A stretch of DNA of 33,306 bases from UBA7374 sp965660635 (lineage in GTDB: Bacteria; Verrucomicrobiota; Verrucomicrobiia; Opitutales; Coraliomargaritaceae), in assembly GCA_965660635.1 (NCBI GenBank), contig CBFIAS010000021.1:1-33306 (forward strand), written 5' to 3'. A model generated the notes under the pieces. The model was given only the letters and a program-made list of their open reading frames with translations. It was not told the DNA's origin and did not search any database. Below, piece after piece: positions 24,475 to 33,306 of this stretch. Position 1 is the stretch's first letter. Each line of letters begins with the position of its first letter. Made by a program: the position numbers and the translations under genes.

Positions 24475-26784
24475 ATGAACCCCTTGAAATATCCATGCAT
24501 CGCCCTGCTCTGCACATTCGCAACCGGGCTGCCTTCCCATGCTCGCATCTTCACCGACGTCGAGGGCCGCACGATCGAGGCCGATCTTGTTTCCATCTAC
24601 CAGGAGAATGTCACCTTCCGGCGCACCGGAGAATCCCGCACCTTCACCCTGCCCCTTAACCAGTTTGCTGAAAAAGACCGCCGCTACATCCTCGGCGAGA
24701 AAAAAGCCGGCCGCCTCACCGCCACGGAGTACAAGGAAGTAGCCGATCTGAATGTCGCCGCTGTGCGCAAATCCCCCGATCACCAGCAGGCCGCCGCAAA
24801 AATCGACCAGTTGCTCGACCGCTACCGGACAGCCGGCGGCTACGAGGCAGCCCCGCGCACCGACGATTCAACTTTCCTGAGACGCGCCTACCTCACCGTC
24901 ATCGGCCGCATCCCAACCTACGCCGAGGCCATCCATTTCCTGGACGACGAGAATCCCGGTAAGCGGGTTCTCCTCGTGGACAAGCTCCTCGACTCGCCCG
25001 GCTACGTCAGCCATAACTTCAATCTCTGGGCCGATGTCCTTCGCGCCAAGACCACCGGCCGTGAAGGCAGCATCTACGGCGGCATCTATTACATCCCCTG
25101 GCTGAAGGAACAGATCCGCGAAAACGTGCCCTACGACCAGTTCGTTCGTTCCCTTGTCACCGCCGAGGGCTATCCTTGGGAAGACCCCGCCACCTACTAC
25201 TACCTCCGCGACTTCGGGATGCCCCTCGACAATATGTCGCTCACCGCACAGGTCTTCCTCGGCACCCAGATGCAGTGCGCACAATGCCACGACCACCCCA
25301 CAGACGTCTGGACGCAAAAGGACTTCTACGAGTTTTCCGCATTCGCCTACGGGCAGAAGACCGGCGTCGATCTGATGCGCGACAACGAATCGATCAAGGA
25401 GTTGACCCGCCAGCTCCGGCAGAAACAGGAAAGGAGCAGCGAGAACAAGGAAAAGGATCAAATGCTCGCCTTCGGCCGCGAGTTCTTCCGTCCCATGCGC
25501 TGGGGCATCGTGCAAAGCGACCGCAAACTCCGTCTGCCCCATGACTACCAGTATGAGGATGCCCAGCCGCACGATGTCGTGCAGCCCAAAGTGCTCTTCG
25601 GCCAGGCACCACACCCGGACCTGCAAGACGGTAACCGCGCCAAAATCGACGTCTATGCCGACTGGATGACCAGCCCGGAAAACCCCCGCTTCAGCAAAGT
25701 CATCGCCAACCGCATGTGGAAGCACATCATGGGACGCGGCCTGATCGAGCCTGTCGATCAAATCACTGCCGAGACCCGCGCCCTCTCACCTGAATTGATG
25801 GACTACCTCGAGTCACTCATTCTGTCACTCGACTACGACCTCAAGCAGTTCCAGCGCGTTCTACTGCTCACTGCACAGTTCCAACGCCAATCCGTCATTG
25901 ACGATCCCGACCTACCGGACGACTACCACCTGCAGGGACCTGCCTTCAAGCGCATGACTGCGGAGCAGATCTGGGACTCCCTAGCCACCCTCATGACGCC
26001 TGACATCGACCGCATAGCGGCACCCGCCTTCAAGGGCGGATTCCAGTACGTCCGCTACGAACAGGACAAAGCGCCACTCGTGGCCAGCCTCCTTGAGAAC
26101 GCCAACTCCAAAGACATCCTCGAATTCATCCAAGCCATTTACCCCGCCTACGAGGAGTTCAGGAAGGCGCGCTCCACACTAGCCAGGATCCGCAGTGAGG
26201 GCGCTAAAAACGGTTCTCCAGAATTGCGCGAGGCACAGAAGCAGCTGACACGGGCAAGGAAAGACTGGACGAAAAAACTCAACGGAAACGACCCTGCCCT
26301 CGCCGGAATGCCTGACACTTCCATGTCCATGCAAATGGCCATGGGCGGCATGATGGACTCCGGGCAGAACTCCGCGGCCAGCACCTATGCCCCCAAGGAA
26401 AAATGGCTCAAAGACATCCGGCGCGCCTCCGAACTGTCCTCGCCCGCCAGACGGGGCCACCTCCTCGAAGTCTTCGGCCAGTCCGACCGCGACCTCGTGG
26501 AAAACGCCGATCACGACGGCAACATCTCGCAGGCCCTCTTCCTCATGAACTCGCCGCAGTCCAACTGGCTATTCTCCCAGCGCTCCACCCCCGTCCTGGA
26601 AGCCCGGAACGCCCCCACCCCGGAGAAAAAACTGGAGACCCTCTACATCGGCTTCCTCGCCCGCAAGCCCACCGGGCAGGAAAAAGCCGCGCTCCTGCCC
26701 GCCTTCGAGAAGGATCCCGAGAAAGCCCGTGAGCGCATCATCTGGGCCATGCTCAACACCCGCCAGTTCGTCTTTATTCAATAA
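24475..26784 (+). CDS. DUF1549/DUF1553 protein with SHD1 domain and a CxxCH motif
   Basis: A 769-residue exported protein of a type frequent in Planctomycetes and Verrucomicrobia. Signal peptide at about 1-23. Residues 25-75 (FTDVEGRTIEADLVS through RRYILGE) look like an SLA1-homology domain (SHD1). DUF1549 covers about 105-330 and contains CAQCHDHP (Cys268, Cys271, His272), a possible covalent haem site. DUF1553 follows (about 390-769), with NRMWKHIMGRGL and a final RQFVFIQ as is typical. Function is not established; the family is usually encoded beside DUF1501 proteins, as here (25 bases apart). It lacks its own cytochrome PSCyt1 domain, which is on the third gene. Confidence 0.93.
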   Translation: MNPLKYPCIALLCTFATGLPSHARIFTDVEGRTIEADLVSIYQENVTFRRTGESRTFTLPLNQFAEKDRRYILGEKKAGRLTATEYKEVADLNVAAVRKSPDHQQAAAKIDQLLDRYRTAGGYEAAPRTDDSTFLRRAYLTVIGRIPTYAEAIHFLDDENPGKRVLLVDKLLDSPGYVSHNFNLWADVLRAKTTGREGSIYGGIYYIPWLKEQIRENVPYDQFVRSLVTAEGYPWEDPATYYYLRDFGMPLDNMSLTAQVFLGTQMQCAQCHDHPTDVWTQKDFYEFSAFAYGQKTGVDLMRDNESIKELTRQLRQKQERSSENKEKDQMLAFGREFFRPMRWGIVQSDRKLRLPHDYQYEDAQPHDVVQPKVLFGQAPHPDLQDGNRAKIDVYADWMTSPENPRFSKVIANRMWKHIMGRGLIEPVDQITAETRALSPELMDYLESLILSLDYDLKQFQRVLLLTAQFQRQSVIDDPDLPDDYHLQGPAFKRMTAEQIWDSLATLMTPDIDRIAAPAFKGGFQYVRYEQDKAPLVASLLENANSKDILEFIQAIYPAYEEFRKARSTLARIRSEGAKNGSPELREAQKQLTRARKDWTKKLNGNDPALAGMPDTSMSMQMAMGGMMDSGQNSAASTYAPKEKWLKDIRRASELSSPARRGHLLEVFGQSDRDLVENADHDGNISQALFLMNSPQSNWLFSQRSTPVLEARNAPTPEKKLETLYIGFLARKPTGQEKAALLPAFEKDPEKARERIIWAMLNTRQFVFIQ

Positions 26785-26809
26785 CCGCAAACCGCAACAT
26801 TCACGCGCC

Positions 26810-28102
26810 ATGTACGAAGAACTCAACCGGCTCGACGAACTCTCCCGCAGGAAGTTCATCCAGTACACCGCCAAAGCCTTCTTCGGCGTCGGCCTCACCT
26901 CCGTCGCCGGCCCCGCCTGGGCCTCGCAGATCACCCCCGATGCCGCCAAGGCCACCGCCCGTAACGTCATCTACATCTACCTCAACGGCGGCATGAGCCA
27001 CATCGATACCTTCGACCCCAAACCCGGCTGGGACCAGCAGGGCCCCGTCGAGACCCTCCAAACCAACGTCGATGGCATCCGCGTCTCCAGCTACCTGCCC
27101 AACATCGCCCGGCGCATGGACAAGATCGCCGTCATCCGCTCCATGTACTCCACCCAGGGTGCACACGAGCAGGGCACCTACTACATGCACACCGGCTACG
27201 TCCAGCGCGGCACGGTCCAGCACCCCGGCCTCGGCGCATGGCTCAACAGCATGTCCGGAAAGACCAACTCCACCCTGCCGGGAAACATACGCATCGGGGG
27301 CAGCAACAACACTCCCGGTGCGAACGCCGGCTTCCTCGACGCCAAATTCGAGCCGCTCCACCTCTCCAAGCCCGGAGATGGCCTCCCCCACGTCGTACGC
27401 CACCACACGGTCGACGAGATCGAGATGCGCGAGCGTCTCGCCCTCGCCGAGATGATGGACCTCACCTTCCACAAGCAGTATCCAGCCAAAGCAGTCCGCG
27501 CCTACGACGACGTCTACGCAGACGCCATCCGCCTGATGAACAGCAAAGACCTCGTCGCCTTCGACTTGAGCAAGGAGCCTCGCATGATGCACCAACTCTA
27601 CGGCAGCAGCCAACTCGGGCAGGGCGCGCTCCTCGCCCGCAGGCTGGTCGAGCACGGCGTCCGTTACGTCGAGATCAACCACGGTGGCTGGGATACCCAC
27701 AACGACAACCACGACAACCTCGTCAACCTGACCAACCCGCTCGACCACGCCCTCTCCGCCCTCCTCGACGACCTCCACTACCGCGGCCTCCTCGATGAGA
27801 CCCTCGTCGTTGTCGGCACCGAATTTGGCCGCACCCCGGAAATTAATTCCAACGACGGGCGTAACCACCACCCCAACGCCTTCACCTGCCTCCTCGCTGG
27901 AGGCGGCATCCGGGGAGGCCAAATCCACGGAGCCACTGATGAGCGGGGACAAGAGATCCTTGAGAACAGCGTCAGCGTGCCCGACTTCAACGCCACCATC
28001 GCCCACGCCCTCGGCTTGCCGCTCGACAAGATCATCTACTCCCCCGATGGCCGCCCCTTCCGCGTGGCCGACAAGGGCCGCCCTGTCACCACCCTCTTCT
28101 AA
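26810..28102 (+). CDS. DUF1501 family secreted protein with twin-arginine signal
   Basis: A 430-residue protein. Residues 12-16 read SRRKF, followed by a hydrophobic stretch and a cleavage-like PAWA, a probable Tat signal, so it would be exported folded. Family marks: YLNGGMSHIDTFDPKP, GTYYMHTGY, RYVEINHGGWDTHNDN and GTEFGRTPEIN-DGRNHHP. The fold is related to alkaline phosphatase/sulfatase-like hydrolases; the His and Asp residues in GGWDTH and GRNHH would be metal ligands by analogy. I start at 26810, not the open frame from 26729, which overlaps the previous gene. Confidence 0.94.
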   Translation: MYEELNRLDELSRRKFIQYTAKAFFGVGLTSVAGPAWASQITPDAAKATARNVIYIYLNGGMSHIDTFDPKPGWDQQGPVETLQTNVDGIRVSSYLPNIARRMDKIAVIRSMYSTQGAHEQGTYYMHTGYVQRGTVQHPGLGAWLNSMSGKTNSTLPGNIRIGGSNNTPGANAGFLDAKFEPLHLSKPGDGLPHVVRHHTVDEIEMRERLALAEMMDLTFHKQYPAKAVRAYDDVYADAIRLMNSKDLVAFDLSKEPRMMHQLYGSSQLGQGALLARRLVEHGVRYVEINHGGWDTHNDNHDNLVNLTNPLDHALSALLDDLHYRGLLDETLVVVGTEFGRTPEINSNDGRNHHPNAFTCLLAGGGIRGGQIHGATDERGQEILENSVSVPDFNATIAHALGLPLDKIIYSPDGRPFRVADKGRPVTTLF

Positions 28103-28116
28103 GCCACACTCCAGCC

Positions 28117-29595
28117 ATGCCGCCGGACTTCCTCCTCCCCTTCGGCCCCTTCCACGTCGTCGTCCAGCACCTGCCGATCGGGCTCCTCTTCGGCCTCTGG
28201 GTGCTCGAATGCTTTGCCCGGAAGACCGGCAAGGGAATCAACGCGCCACTCGCCTGGTTGCACACCGCCCTGCTCCTTGCCACCGCAGCCACCATCGCCC
28301 TCGGGATCGCCTACCAGAGCCAGGGCGGATACGGCAGCGAAATCGATAAACACCGCCAGTGGGGACTCCTCTTCGGCGCAGGCCTCCTCGCTAGCCATCT
28401 CCTCTTCTGGCTCGATACCATCGTCCGGCATGGATTAACCCGCGTCTTCTACATCCTTACCCTGACCCTCACTACCGTTGCACTCGTTGTCTCCGGCCAC
28501 CTCGGCGGTGAACTCATCCACGGCAAAGGCTTCCTCCTCAAGCCATTTGAAAAAGCCGCAGAGCAAACAGTACAACCCGCCCCGGAAAAGCCTCCGTCCC
28601 CTCGGGAAAATCCCGCCCCGGCAAAATCAATAGATACCGTCCTGCCCGCCCCCCCAAAAAACACCCTTGAAATTCAAGCGCCCGCCGAAAAAGCCAGACG
28701 CCCCGCCAGCCAAGCAGATGCCCCGGACACCGTTGCCCTCTTTCATGCCGCCCGCACCGTCTTTGAGCGCAACTGCTTCGCCTGCCACGGATCCACCCGC
28801 AAGAAGGGCGGATACCGCCTCGACACCCGGCAGGCGCTGTTCACCCCGGGCAAAAGCGATATCGCCCCCATCCTCGCCGGCAACCCCAACCAAAGCCATA
28901 TCATCCAGCGCATGACCCTTCCCCGCGAACATGATGAAGCCATGCCACCCATTGAAAAAGACCCTGTCCCCGCTTCCGATATAGAAGCCGTGCGCGCATG
29001 GATTCTCGCCGGTGCCTACTGGCCGACCGATGCCGAGATACGCGCCGCCGCCGATTCCTTCAAAGACCATGGCAACGCCGCCACCGACCAGCTCCTCGCC
29101 GCCATCTCCGCCACCGGAGTCAAAGCCGAGTACAACGCCTGGGGAGACGACTCCGTGCGCATCGACCTCGCCGTCGTCCACCCCGGACAACTCAACTCCG
29201 CCCTCGAAGCCCTCCGGCAATTCGGCCCCGAACTCGTCTGGCTCGACACCTCCAACCTCGAACTGCCCGACTCCTTCTTTGAAGACCTGGCCGGCTATGC
29301 CAGCCTCCAGCGACTTCACCTGGATGGCACCAATGTAACCGACGACCGGCTCCGGCACATCGGGCTCCTCAAGCAACTCCAGTACCTCAACCTCCACAAT
29401 ACCCGCATCACCGACCAATCCCTCCGGCCCATCCAATACCTGCCCGCCCTCCGCAAACTCTACCTCGGCGCCACCGATGTCTCCGAACAGGCAATCGATG
29501 CCCTCCGCCAAGCACGGCCCGGACTCCAGATAGTCCATCGCCCGCCCGCTCCTATCCTTGGCAGCACCGGCCCCGCCCAGCCAGGACGACGCTAG
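28117..29595 (+). CDS. DUF2231 membrane domain fused to PSCyt1-type cytochrome c and leucine-rich repeats
   Basis: A 492-residue fusion. Residues 1-135 have four hydrophobic segments of the DUF2231 type, starting VVQHLPIGLLFGLWVLE. A Pro/Ala-rich linker (about 145-200) leads to a planctomycete-type cytochrome c domain with CFACH at 220-224 and a likely distal Met276 in EAMPP. The C-terminal third (about 355-475) is leucine-rich repeats, e.g. LQRLHLDGTNVTDDRLRHIG and LQYLNLHNTRITD. It would put a haem and a protein-binding surface outside the membrane. It follows the DUF1501 gene by 14 bases, making a three-gene operon. No function is established for the set. Confidence 0.92.
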   Translation: MPPDFLLPFGPFHVVVQHLPIGLLFGLWVLECFARKTGKGINAPLAWLHTALLLATAATIALGIAYQSQGGYGSEIDKHRQWGLLFGAGLLASHLLFWLDTIVRHGLTRVFYILTLTLTTVALVVSGHLGGELIHGKGFLLKPFEKAAEQTVQPAPEKPPSPRENPAPAKSIDTVLPAPPKNTLEIQAPAEKARRPASQADAPDTVALFHAARTVFERNCFACHGSTRKKGGYRLDTRQALFTPGKSDIAPILAGNPNQSHIIQRMTLPREHDEAMPPIEKDPVPASDIEAVRAWILAGAYWPTDAEIRAAADSFKDHGNAATDQLLAAISATGVKAEYNAWGDDSVRIDLAVVHPGQLNSALEALRQFGPELVWLDTSNLELPDSFFEDLAGYASLQRLHLDGTNVTDDRLRHIGLLKQLQYLNLHNTRITDQSLRPIQYLPALRKLYLGATDVSEQAIDALRQARPGLQIVHRPPAPILGSTGPAQPGRR

Positions 29596-29652
29596 CCGGC
29601 ACGCGAAATCCCCGGAATGCAGTGCATCGTCTTTTGCCCGGAAGCTCTCCTA

Positions 29653-29990
29653 GCACGCGCCAGTACAAGTCCATATGAATTCTTCCCGCAAAGATGCGCG
29701 AAGGGTCACGAATCAAGGTTAGCACCGCGATCCCTTCTGATCCTGGGCCTCTTGAAGGAGCGTCCTAAGCGGTTTCCTTGCGGTAATCGAGTTGCTTGTT
29801 TTTCTCTCTGTGTCCATCCGCGCCATCTGTGGATAAACTTTCTCCCCGTCCTCAGCGGTTCAATTCCCCTGCCGTCCTGCTTTCCTCCTTCCACTCCAGT
29901 CATCCTGGCTGCGCGGCACTTCGCGGGCAAAAAAACAGAACGCTCCCAAGCATGCATCCACACGGACCGGGGAAATTGATGATGAACCTG
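29653..29990. repeat. Dispersed intergenic repeat, compact copy (R2)
   Basis: No gene lies between 29596 and 30062. This copy starts, like R1, with GCACGCGCC-CTACAAGT and ATATGAATTCTTCCCGC, has one copy of the 37-base unit (29680-29716), and runs parallel to R1 from 29720 to about 29950. It ends with CTTCGCGGGCAAAAAAACAG (29919-29938), identical to 81-100. The unit start and this end are imperfect inverted repeats (TTGCCCGCGAAG), which bound about 255 bases. It lies directly upstream of the promoter of the small basic protein. Confidence 0.8.
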
Positions 29991-30000
29991 AAATTCGCCC

Positions 30001-30029
30001 TTGATCTTTCCCCCGGTCCCCCGTTTATT
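30001..30029 (+). promoter_or_regulatory. Candidate promoter of the small basic protein
   Basis: TTGATC (30001-30006), 17 bases, then TTTATT (30024-30029), giving a leader of about 27 bases before the ATG at 30063. The match is fair, not strong. Confidence 0.4.
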
Positions 30030-30062
30030 CCACCGCTTCAACTTTCAACCACGCATCCAGTC

Positions 30063-30221
30063 ATGACCCAACATAACAGCTTCAAAGCCTCCGGAGGAGG
30101 CGGCAAAAAGAACCGCACCGTGCTCAAGCGCTTCGAGCGCGTTGACCTGCTCAAGAAGCGCGGCGAGTGGAAAGAAGGCGACCGCGTCATGGGCCTGAAA
30201 AAGACCATGCCCGAGGCCTAG
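30063..30221 (+). CDS. Small basic protein of the Chlamydiae/Verrucomicrobia type
   Basis: A 52-residue, Lys/Arg-rich protein: TQHNSFKASGGGG, then KKNRTVLKRFERVDLLKKRG, then EWKEGDRVMGLKKTMPEA. It matches the small basic protein family that I know only from Chlamydiae and Verrucomicrobia (TIGR04137 as I recall). No function is proven; its charge suggests nucleic-acid or ribosome binding. I start at 30063 because the family begins MTQHxSF; an open frame from 29796 only adds repeat DNA. It has its own candidate promoter and a strong terminator, so it is probably a single, highly expressed gene. Confidence 0.85.
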   Translation: MTQHNSFKASGGGGKKNRTVLKRFERVDLLKKRGEWKEGDRVMGLKKTMPEA

Positions 30222-30254
30222 TTCCGCTCAAAGCAGGACACACCCTTTCATTTC

Positions 30255-30281
30255 GCCCTTCCCATCCGGAAGGGCTTTTTT
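30255..30281 (+). terminator. Intrinsic terminator after the small basic protein gene
   Basis: GCCCTTCC (30255-30262) pairs perfectly with GGAAGGGC (30268-30275) across a five-base loop, followed by six T (30276-30281). It lies 33 bases after the stop and insulates polA, which starts at 30330. Confidence 0.92.
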
Positions 30282-30329
30282 GTATCCTCACACTTAGACC
30301 CGAACCAAATCAACCGCCCGAACCACACC

Positions 30330-33074
30330 GTGAACACCCTCTATCTCCTCGACGGCATGGCCCTCGCCTACCGCGCCCACTTCGCCCTGATCAACAGCCC
30401 CATCCACACCTCCAGCGGATTCAATACCTCGGCCATCTTCGGGTTTACCGCCACCCTGATCGACATCATCAACAAACGACAGCCCAGTCACCTCGCCGTC
30501 GTCTTTGATACCTCCGCACCGACCGGGCGGCACCGGATCCACCCCGAGTACAAAGCCAACCGCGAGGAAATGCCGGAAGACCTCGCCGCCGCCATGCCCC
30601 ACCTCGACCGGGTCGCAGAAGCCTTTGGCATCCCTGTCCTCAAACTCGACGGCTACGAAGCCGACGACATCATCGGCACCCTCGCCCACCGCGCCGAAAA
30701 AGAAGACTTTCAAGCCATCTACATGGTCACCCCAGACAAAGACTTTGGGCAACTCGTGACCGAGCGCATCCACATGTACCGCCCCGGGCGCAAGGGCAAT
30801 GAAGTCGAGATCCTCGACGTCCCCGCCATCCTCGAAAAGTGGGGCATCGTCCGGGTCGATCAAGTCATCGATATGCTCGGCCTCTGCGGAGACAGCGTGG
30901 ACAACATTCCCGGCGTCCCCGGCATCGGCCCCAAAACTGCCCAGAAGCTCCTCGCCCAGTTCGACAGCATGGAGGGCATCCTCGAAAACACCGGTCAACT
31001 GAAAGGCAAACAACAGGAAAAACTCCGCGAATTTGCCGAGCAGGCCCGGCTCTCCAAAACGCTCGCCACCATTCAACTCGACGTCCCCATCCAAGTCGAC
31101 CTGGAGAACCTCCGTCTCCGCAGCCCCGACCGCGAGAAACTCCAACCCCTCCTCGACGAATTCGAACTCCGCACCCTCGGCAAACGCATCTTCGGCGAAG
31201 AATTCTCCCTCCAGTCCCCAGCGCCCCCCACAGAAGACGGCGGCGCCCAAATCGAACTCCTCCCCGCCACCCAGTTCAAAACCTTCGCCGACACCAGGAC
31301 CCGGTACCAAACCGCCGATACGCCGGAAACCCTGCAGACACTCGCCGACGAACTACGCAATGCCAGCACCTTCGCCCTCGACACCGAGACCACCGCGCTC
31401 AACCCCCGCCGCGCAAAACTCGTTGGCATTGCCTTCTCCACCCAACCGCACACCGGCTGGTGGGTCCCTGCCACCCCCGGGTCTCTCGGCTACCTCCGCC
31501 CTATCCTCGCCGACCCCACACTGGACAAAATCGGGCACAACCTCAAATTCGACCTCGCCGTACTCGCCGAAAACAACTGCCCCGTCCACGGCACCTGCCT
31601 CGACACCCTGCTCGCCCATTCCCTGATCGACCCAAGCCAACGGCACAACCTCGACAGCCTCGCCGAAAACCTCCTCGGCTATTCCCCCATCCGCTTCGAC
31701 GACCTACTCCCCAATCAGAAGAAAGACAGCGATATCGACTACTCCGGCGTCGACCCCCAAGCCCTCGCCGACTACGCCATCGAAGACGCCGACATCGCTC
31801 TCCAACTCTGGAAACACCTCCAGCCACAAATCGAGTCCAACGGCCTCACACGTGTCTTCCACGAAATTGAGACCCCACTCCTCCCCGTCCTCGTCGATAT
31901 CGAGCGCCAGGGCATCGCCCTCTGCACCGATACCCTCGCCCGTACCGGCAGCGAACTCGAAACCCACATCGAAGCCCTCCGCGAAGCCGTTTACCAGGCC
32001 GCCGGTCGCCCCTTTAACCTCAACTCCCCGAAGCAACTCGGCGAAGTCCTCTTCGATGAGCTCAAGCTCGTCGACAAACCCAAAAAGACACGCACCGGAC
32101 AATACGCCACCAACGAGCAAGTCCTTACCACCCTGGCCAGCCAGCACCCCATCGTCGCGCAAATCCTCGAGTACCGCCAACTCAGCAAGCTCAAGTCCAC
32201 CTACGTCGATGCCCTCCCCGCCGCCGTGGACCCTGCCACCCAACGCGTCCACACCCACTTCGGACAAGCCCAGACCGCCACCGGCCGCCTCTCCTCCAAC
32301 GATCCAAACCTGCAGAACATCCCCGTCCGCAGCCAGCGCGGCCGAGAGATCCGCAAAGCCTTCATCCCCCGCCCCGGTTGGCAACTTCTCGCCGCCGACT
32401 ACTCCCAAATAGAACTGCGCATCCTCGCCGCCCTCAGTCAGGACCCCGGACTCCTCGAAGCCTTCCGCACCGGACAGGACATCCACACCGCCACCGCCGC
32501 ACGCCTCTTCAACGTCCCCCCCGAAGAAGTTGACCGCGACCAGCGCAGCACCGCCAAAATGGTCAACTTCGGCATCCCCTACGGCATCTCCGCCTTCGGA
32601 CTCGCCCAGCGCCTCGGCAACGTCTCCCGGACCGAAGCCCAGGCCATCATCGACAACTACTTCGCCCAATTCCCCGGCATCCCCGGCTACATCCAGTCAC
32701 GCGTCGAGCAAGCCCGCCAAAAAGGCTACGTCGAGACCTTCTGTGGACGCCGCCGCGCCCTTCCCGACATCGACTCCAAAAACGGCAGCATCCGCAACGC
32801 CGCCGAGCGCAACGCCATCAACATGCCCATTCAGGGAACCGCCGCCGATATGATCAAGCTCGCCATGATCCGCATCCACCGGGACCTGCAAGAACAACAA
32901 CTACAAAGCCGCATGCTCCTCCAGGTACACGACGAACTCCTCTTCGAAACCGCCCCCGGCGAGGAAGACACCCTCCGCCAAATCCTTACCCGGGCCATGA
33001 CCGAAGCCCTCCCCCTCGACTGCCCCCTCGAAGTCACCATCGGCACCGGTCAAAACTGGCTCGAAGCACACTAG
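30330..33074 (+). CDS. polA: DNA polymerase I
   Basis: A 914-residue full-length enzyme for Okazaki-fragment processing and repair synthesis. Residues 1-290 are the 5' nuclease (LLDGMALAYRAHFAL, DGYEADDIIGTLA, GDSVDNIPGVPGIGPKTA). The 3'-5' exonuclease domain (about 330-520) keeps its catalytic acids in LDTETTAL, GHNLKFD and YAIEDAD, so proofreading looks intact. The polymerase domain has motif A (DYSQIELRILAALS), motif B (RSTAKMVNFGIPYGIS) and motif C (VHDELLFE). The start codon is GTG at 30330. It follows the terminator of the small basic protein gene and is followed by inverted-repeat DNA. Confidence 0.98.
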   Translation: MNTLYLLDGMALAYRAHFALINSPIHTSSGFNTSAIFGFTATLIDIINKRQPSHLAVVFDTSAPTGRHRIHPEYKANREEMPEDLAAAMPHLDRVAEAFGIPVLKLDGYEADDIIGTLAHRAEKEDFQAIYMVTPDKDFGQLVTERIHMYRPGRKGNEVEILDVPAILEKWGIVRVDQVIDMLGLCGDSVDNIPGVPGIGPKTAQKLLAQFDSMEGILENTGQLKGKQQEKLREFAEQARLSKTLATIQLDVPIQVDLENLRLRSPDREKLQPLLDEFELRTLGKRIFGEEFSLQSPAPPTEDGGAQIELLPATQFKTFADTRTRYQTADTPETLQTLADELRNASTFALDTETTALNPRRAKLVGIAFSTQPHTGWWVPATPGSLGYLRPILADPTLDKIGHNLKFDLAVLAENNCPVHGTCLDTLLAHSLIDPSQRHNLDSLAENLLGYSPIRFDDLLPNQKKDSDIDYSGVDPQALADYAIEDADIALQLWKHLQPQIESNGLTRVFHEIETPLLPVLVDIERQGIALCTDTLARTGSELETHIEALREAVYQAAGRPFNLNSPKQLGEVLFDELKLVDKPKKTRTGQYATNEQVLTTLASQHPIVAQILEYRQLSKLKSTYVDALPAAVDPATQRVHTHFGQAQTATGRLSSNDPNLQNIPVRSQRGREIRKAFIPRPGWQLLAADYSQIELRILAALSQDPGLLEAFRTGQDIHTATAARLFNVPPEEVDRDQRSTAKMVNFGIPYGISAFGLAQRLGNVSRTEAQAIIDNYFAQFPGIPGYIQSRVEQARQKGYVETFCGRRRALPDIDSKNGSIRNAAERNAINMPIQGTAADMIKLAMIRIHRDLQEQQLQSRMLLQVHDELLFETAPGEEDTLRQILTRAMTEALPLDCPLEVTIGTGQNWLEAH

Positions 33075-33075
33075 A

Positions 33076-33260
33076 GAACGTCGAACATCCAACATCGAAC
33101 TTCGAATTGCAAAAGAAAGAATCTCACGCGAAGACGCAAAGCAGCTAAGGCTCATAGGTTTAACCACAAAACAAAGCGTCACCCTACACCGCCAAAGTGT
33201 TACCTATGCCTGAACTTACCCCTTCAAAATTCAACGTTCAATGTTGGGCGTTCAACGTTC
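33076..33260. repeat. Inverted-repeat unit downstream of polA (GAACGTYGAAC family)
   Basis: 33076-33108 and the reverse complement of 33228-33260 agree at 27 of 33 positions, five of the six differences being transitions. They start one base after the polA stop. The 119 bases between hold no gene but contain AGACGCAAAG, close to the end of the GxxExxY element (AGGCGCAAAG). It could act as a transcript end for polA or be a non-autonomous mobile unit. The rest, to 33306, shows nothing I can name. Confidence 0.65.
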
Positions 33261-33306
33261 ACAACCTCCCCGTCCTCCCAGCTCTCAGCGGTTCCAGATT
33301 CCGGCC

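Overview
The window looks like part of a Verrucomicrobiota (PVC superphylum) chromosome. Three things point there. A 52-residue protein at 30063-30221 resembles the small basic protein I know only from Chlamydiae and Verrucomicrobia. Next to each other at 24475-29595 lie a DUF1549/DUF1553 protein, a DUF1501 protein and a DUF2231-cytochrome-LRR protein, types abundant in Planctomycetes and Verrucomicrobia. The DNA is GC-rich with many weak or absent Shine-Dalgarno sites. A 98-base N-run at 17978-18075 shows the sequence is a scaffolded assembly. I see no rRNA, tRNA, CRISPR array, prophage or transposase.

Layout. 208-2951 (- strand): glycine-rich RRM protein, class I fumarase and an A-type Fe-S carrier. 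3082-5540 (+): Ser/Thr kinase then rpoN. 5537-9168 (-): universal stress protein, SulP transporter and HemW. 9199-11110: three unassigned envelope proteins. 11224-20396 (-): a peptide/nickel-type ABC transporter (binding lipoprotein, fused double permease, two ATPases). It is split by a GxxExxY gene inside inverted repeats, by an opposing DUF4153 membrane-protein gene, and has a DUF4250 gene divergent to its last ATPase. 20521-22589 (+): lexA, a lipoprotein and an OGG1-type glycosylase. 22576-24282 (-): an overlapping crcB-crcB-psd operon. 24475-29595 (+): the three-gene PVC cytochrome cluster. 30063-33074 (+): the small basic protein, a terminator and polA.

The genes are mostly housekeeping. 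The structure unexplained by genes is in the intergenic DNA: a dispersed non-coding repeat in three places (16-150, 12346-12866, 29653-29990), an inverted-repeat GxxExxY element inside the transporter locus, a GAACGTYGAAC repeat family (12487-12516 and a palindromic pair after polA), a triplet of 10-bp-phased GTCAA repeats before the kinase, and a lexA promoter whose -10 overlaps a possible LexA box and predicts an almost leaderless mRNA. I found no clear defence system or biosynthetic cluster. The best candidates for something under-described are the GxxExxY element, the fused permease with its mis-sized gap, and the repeat family.
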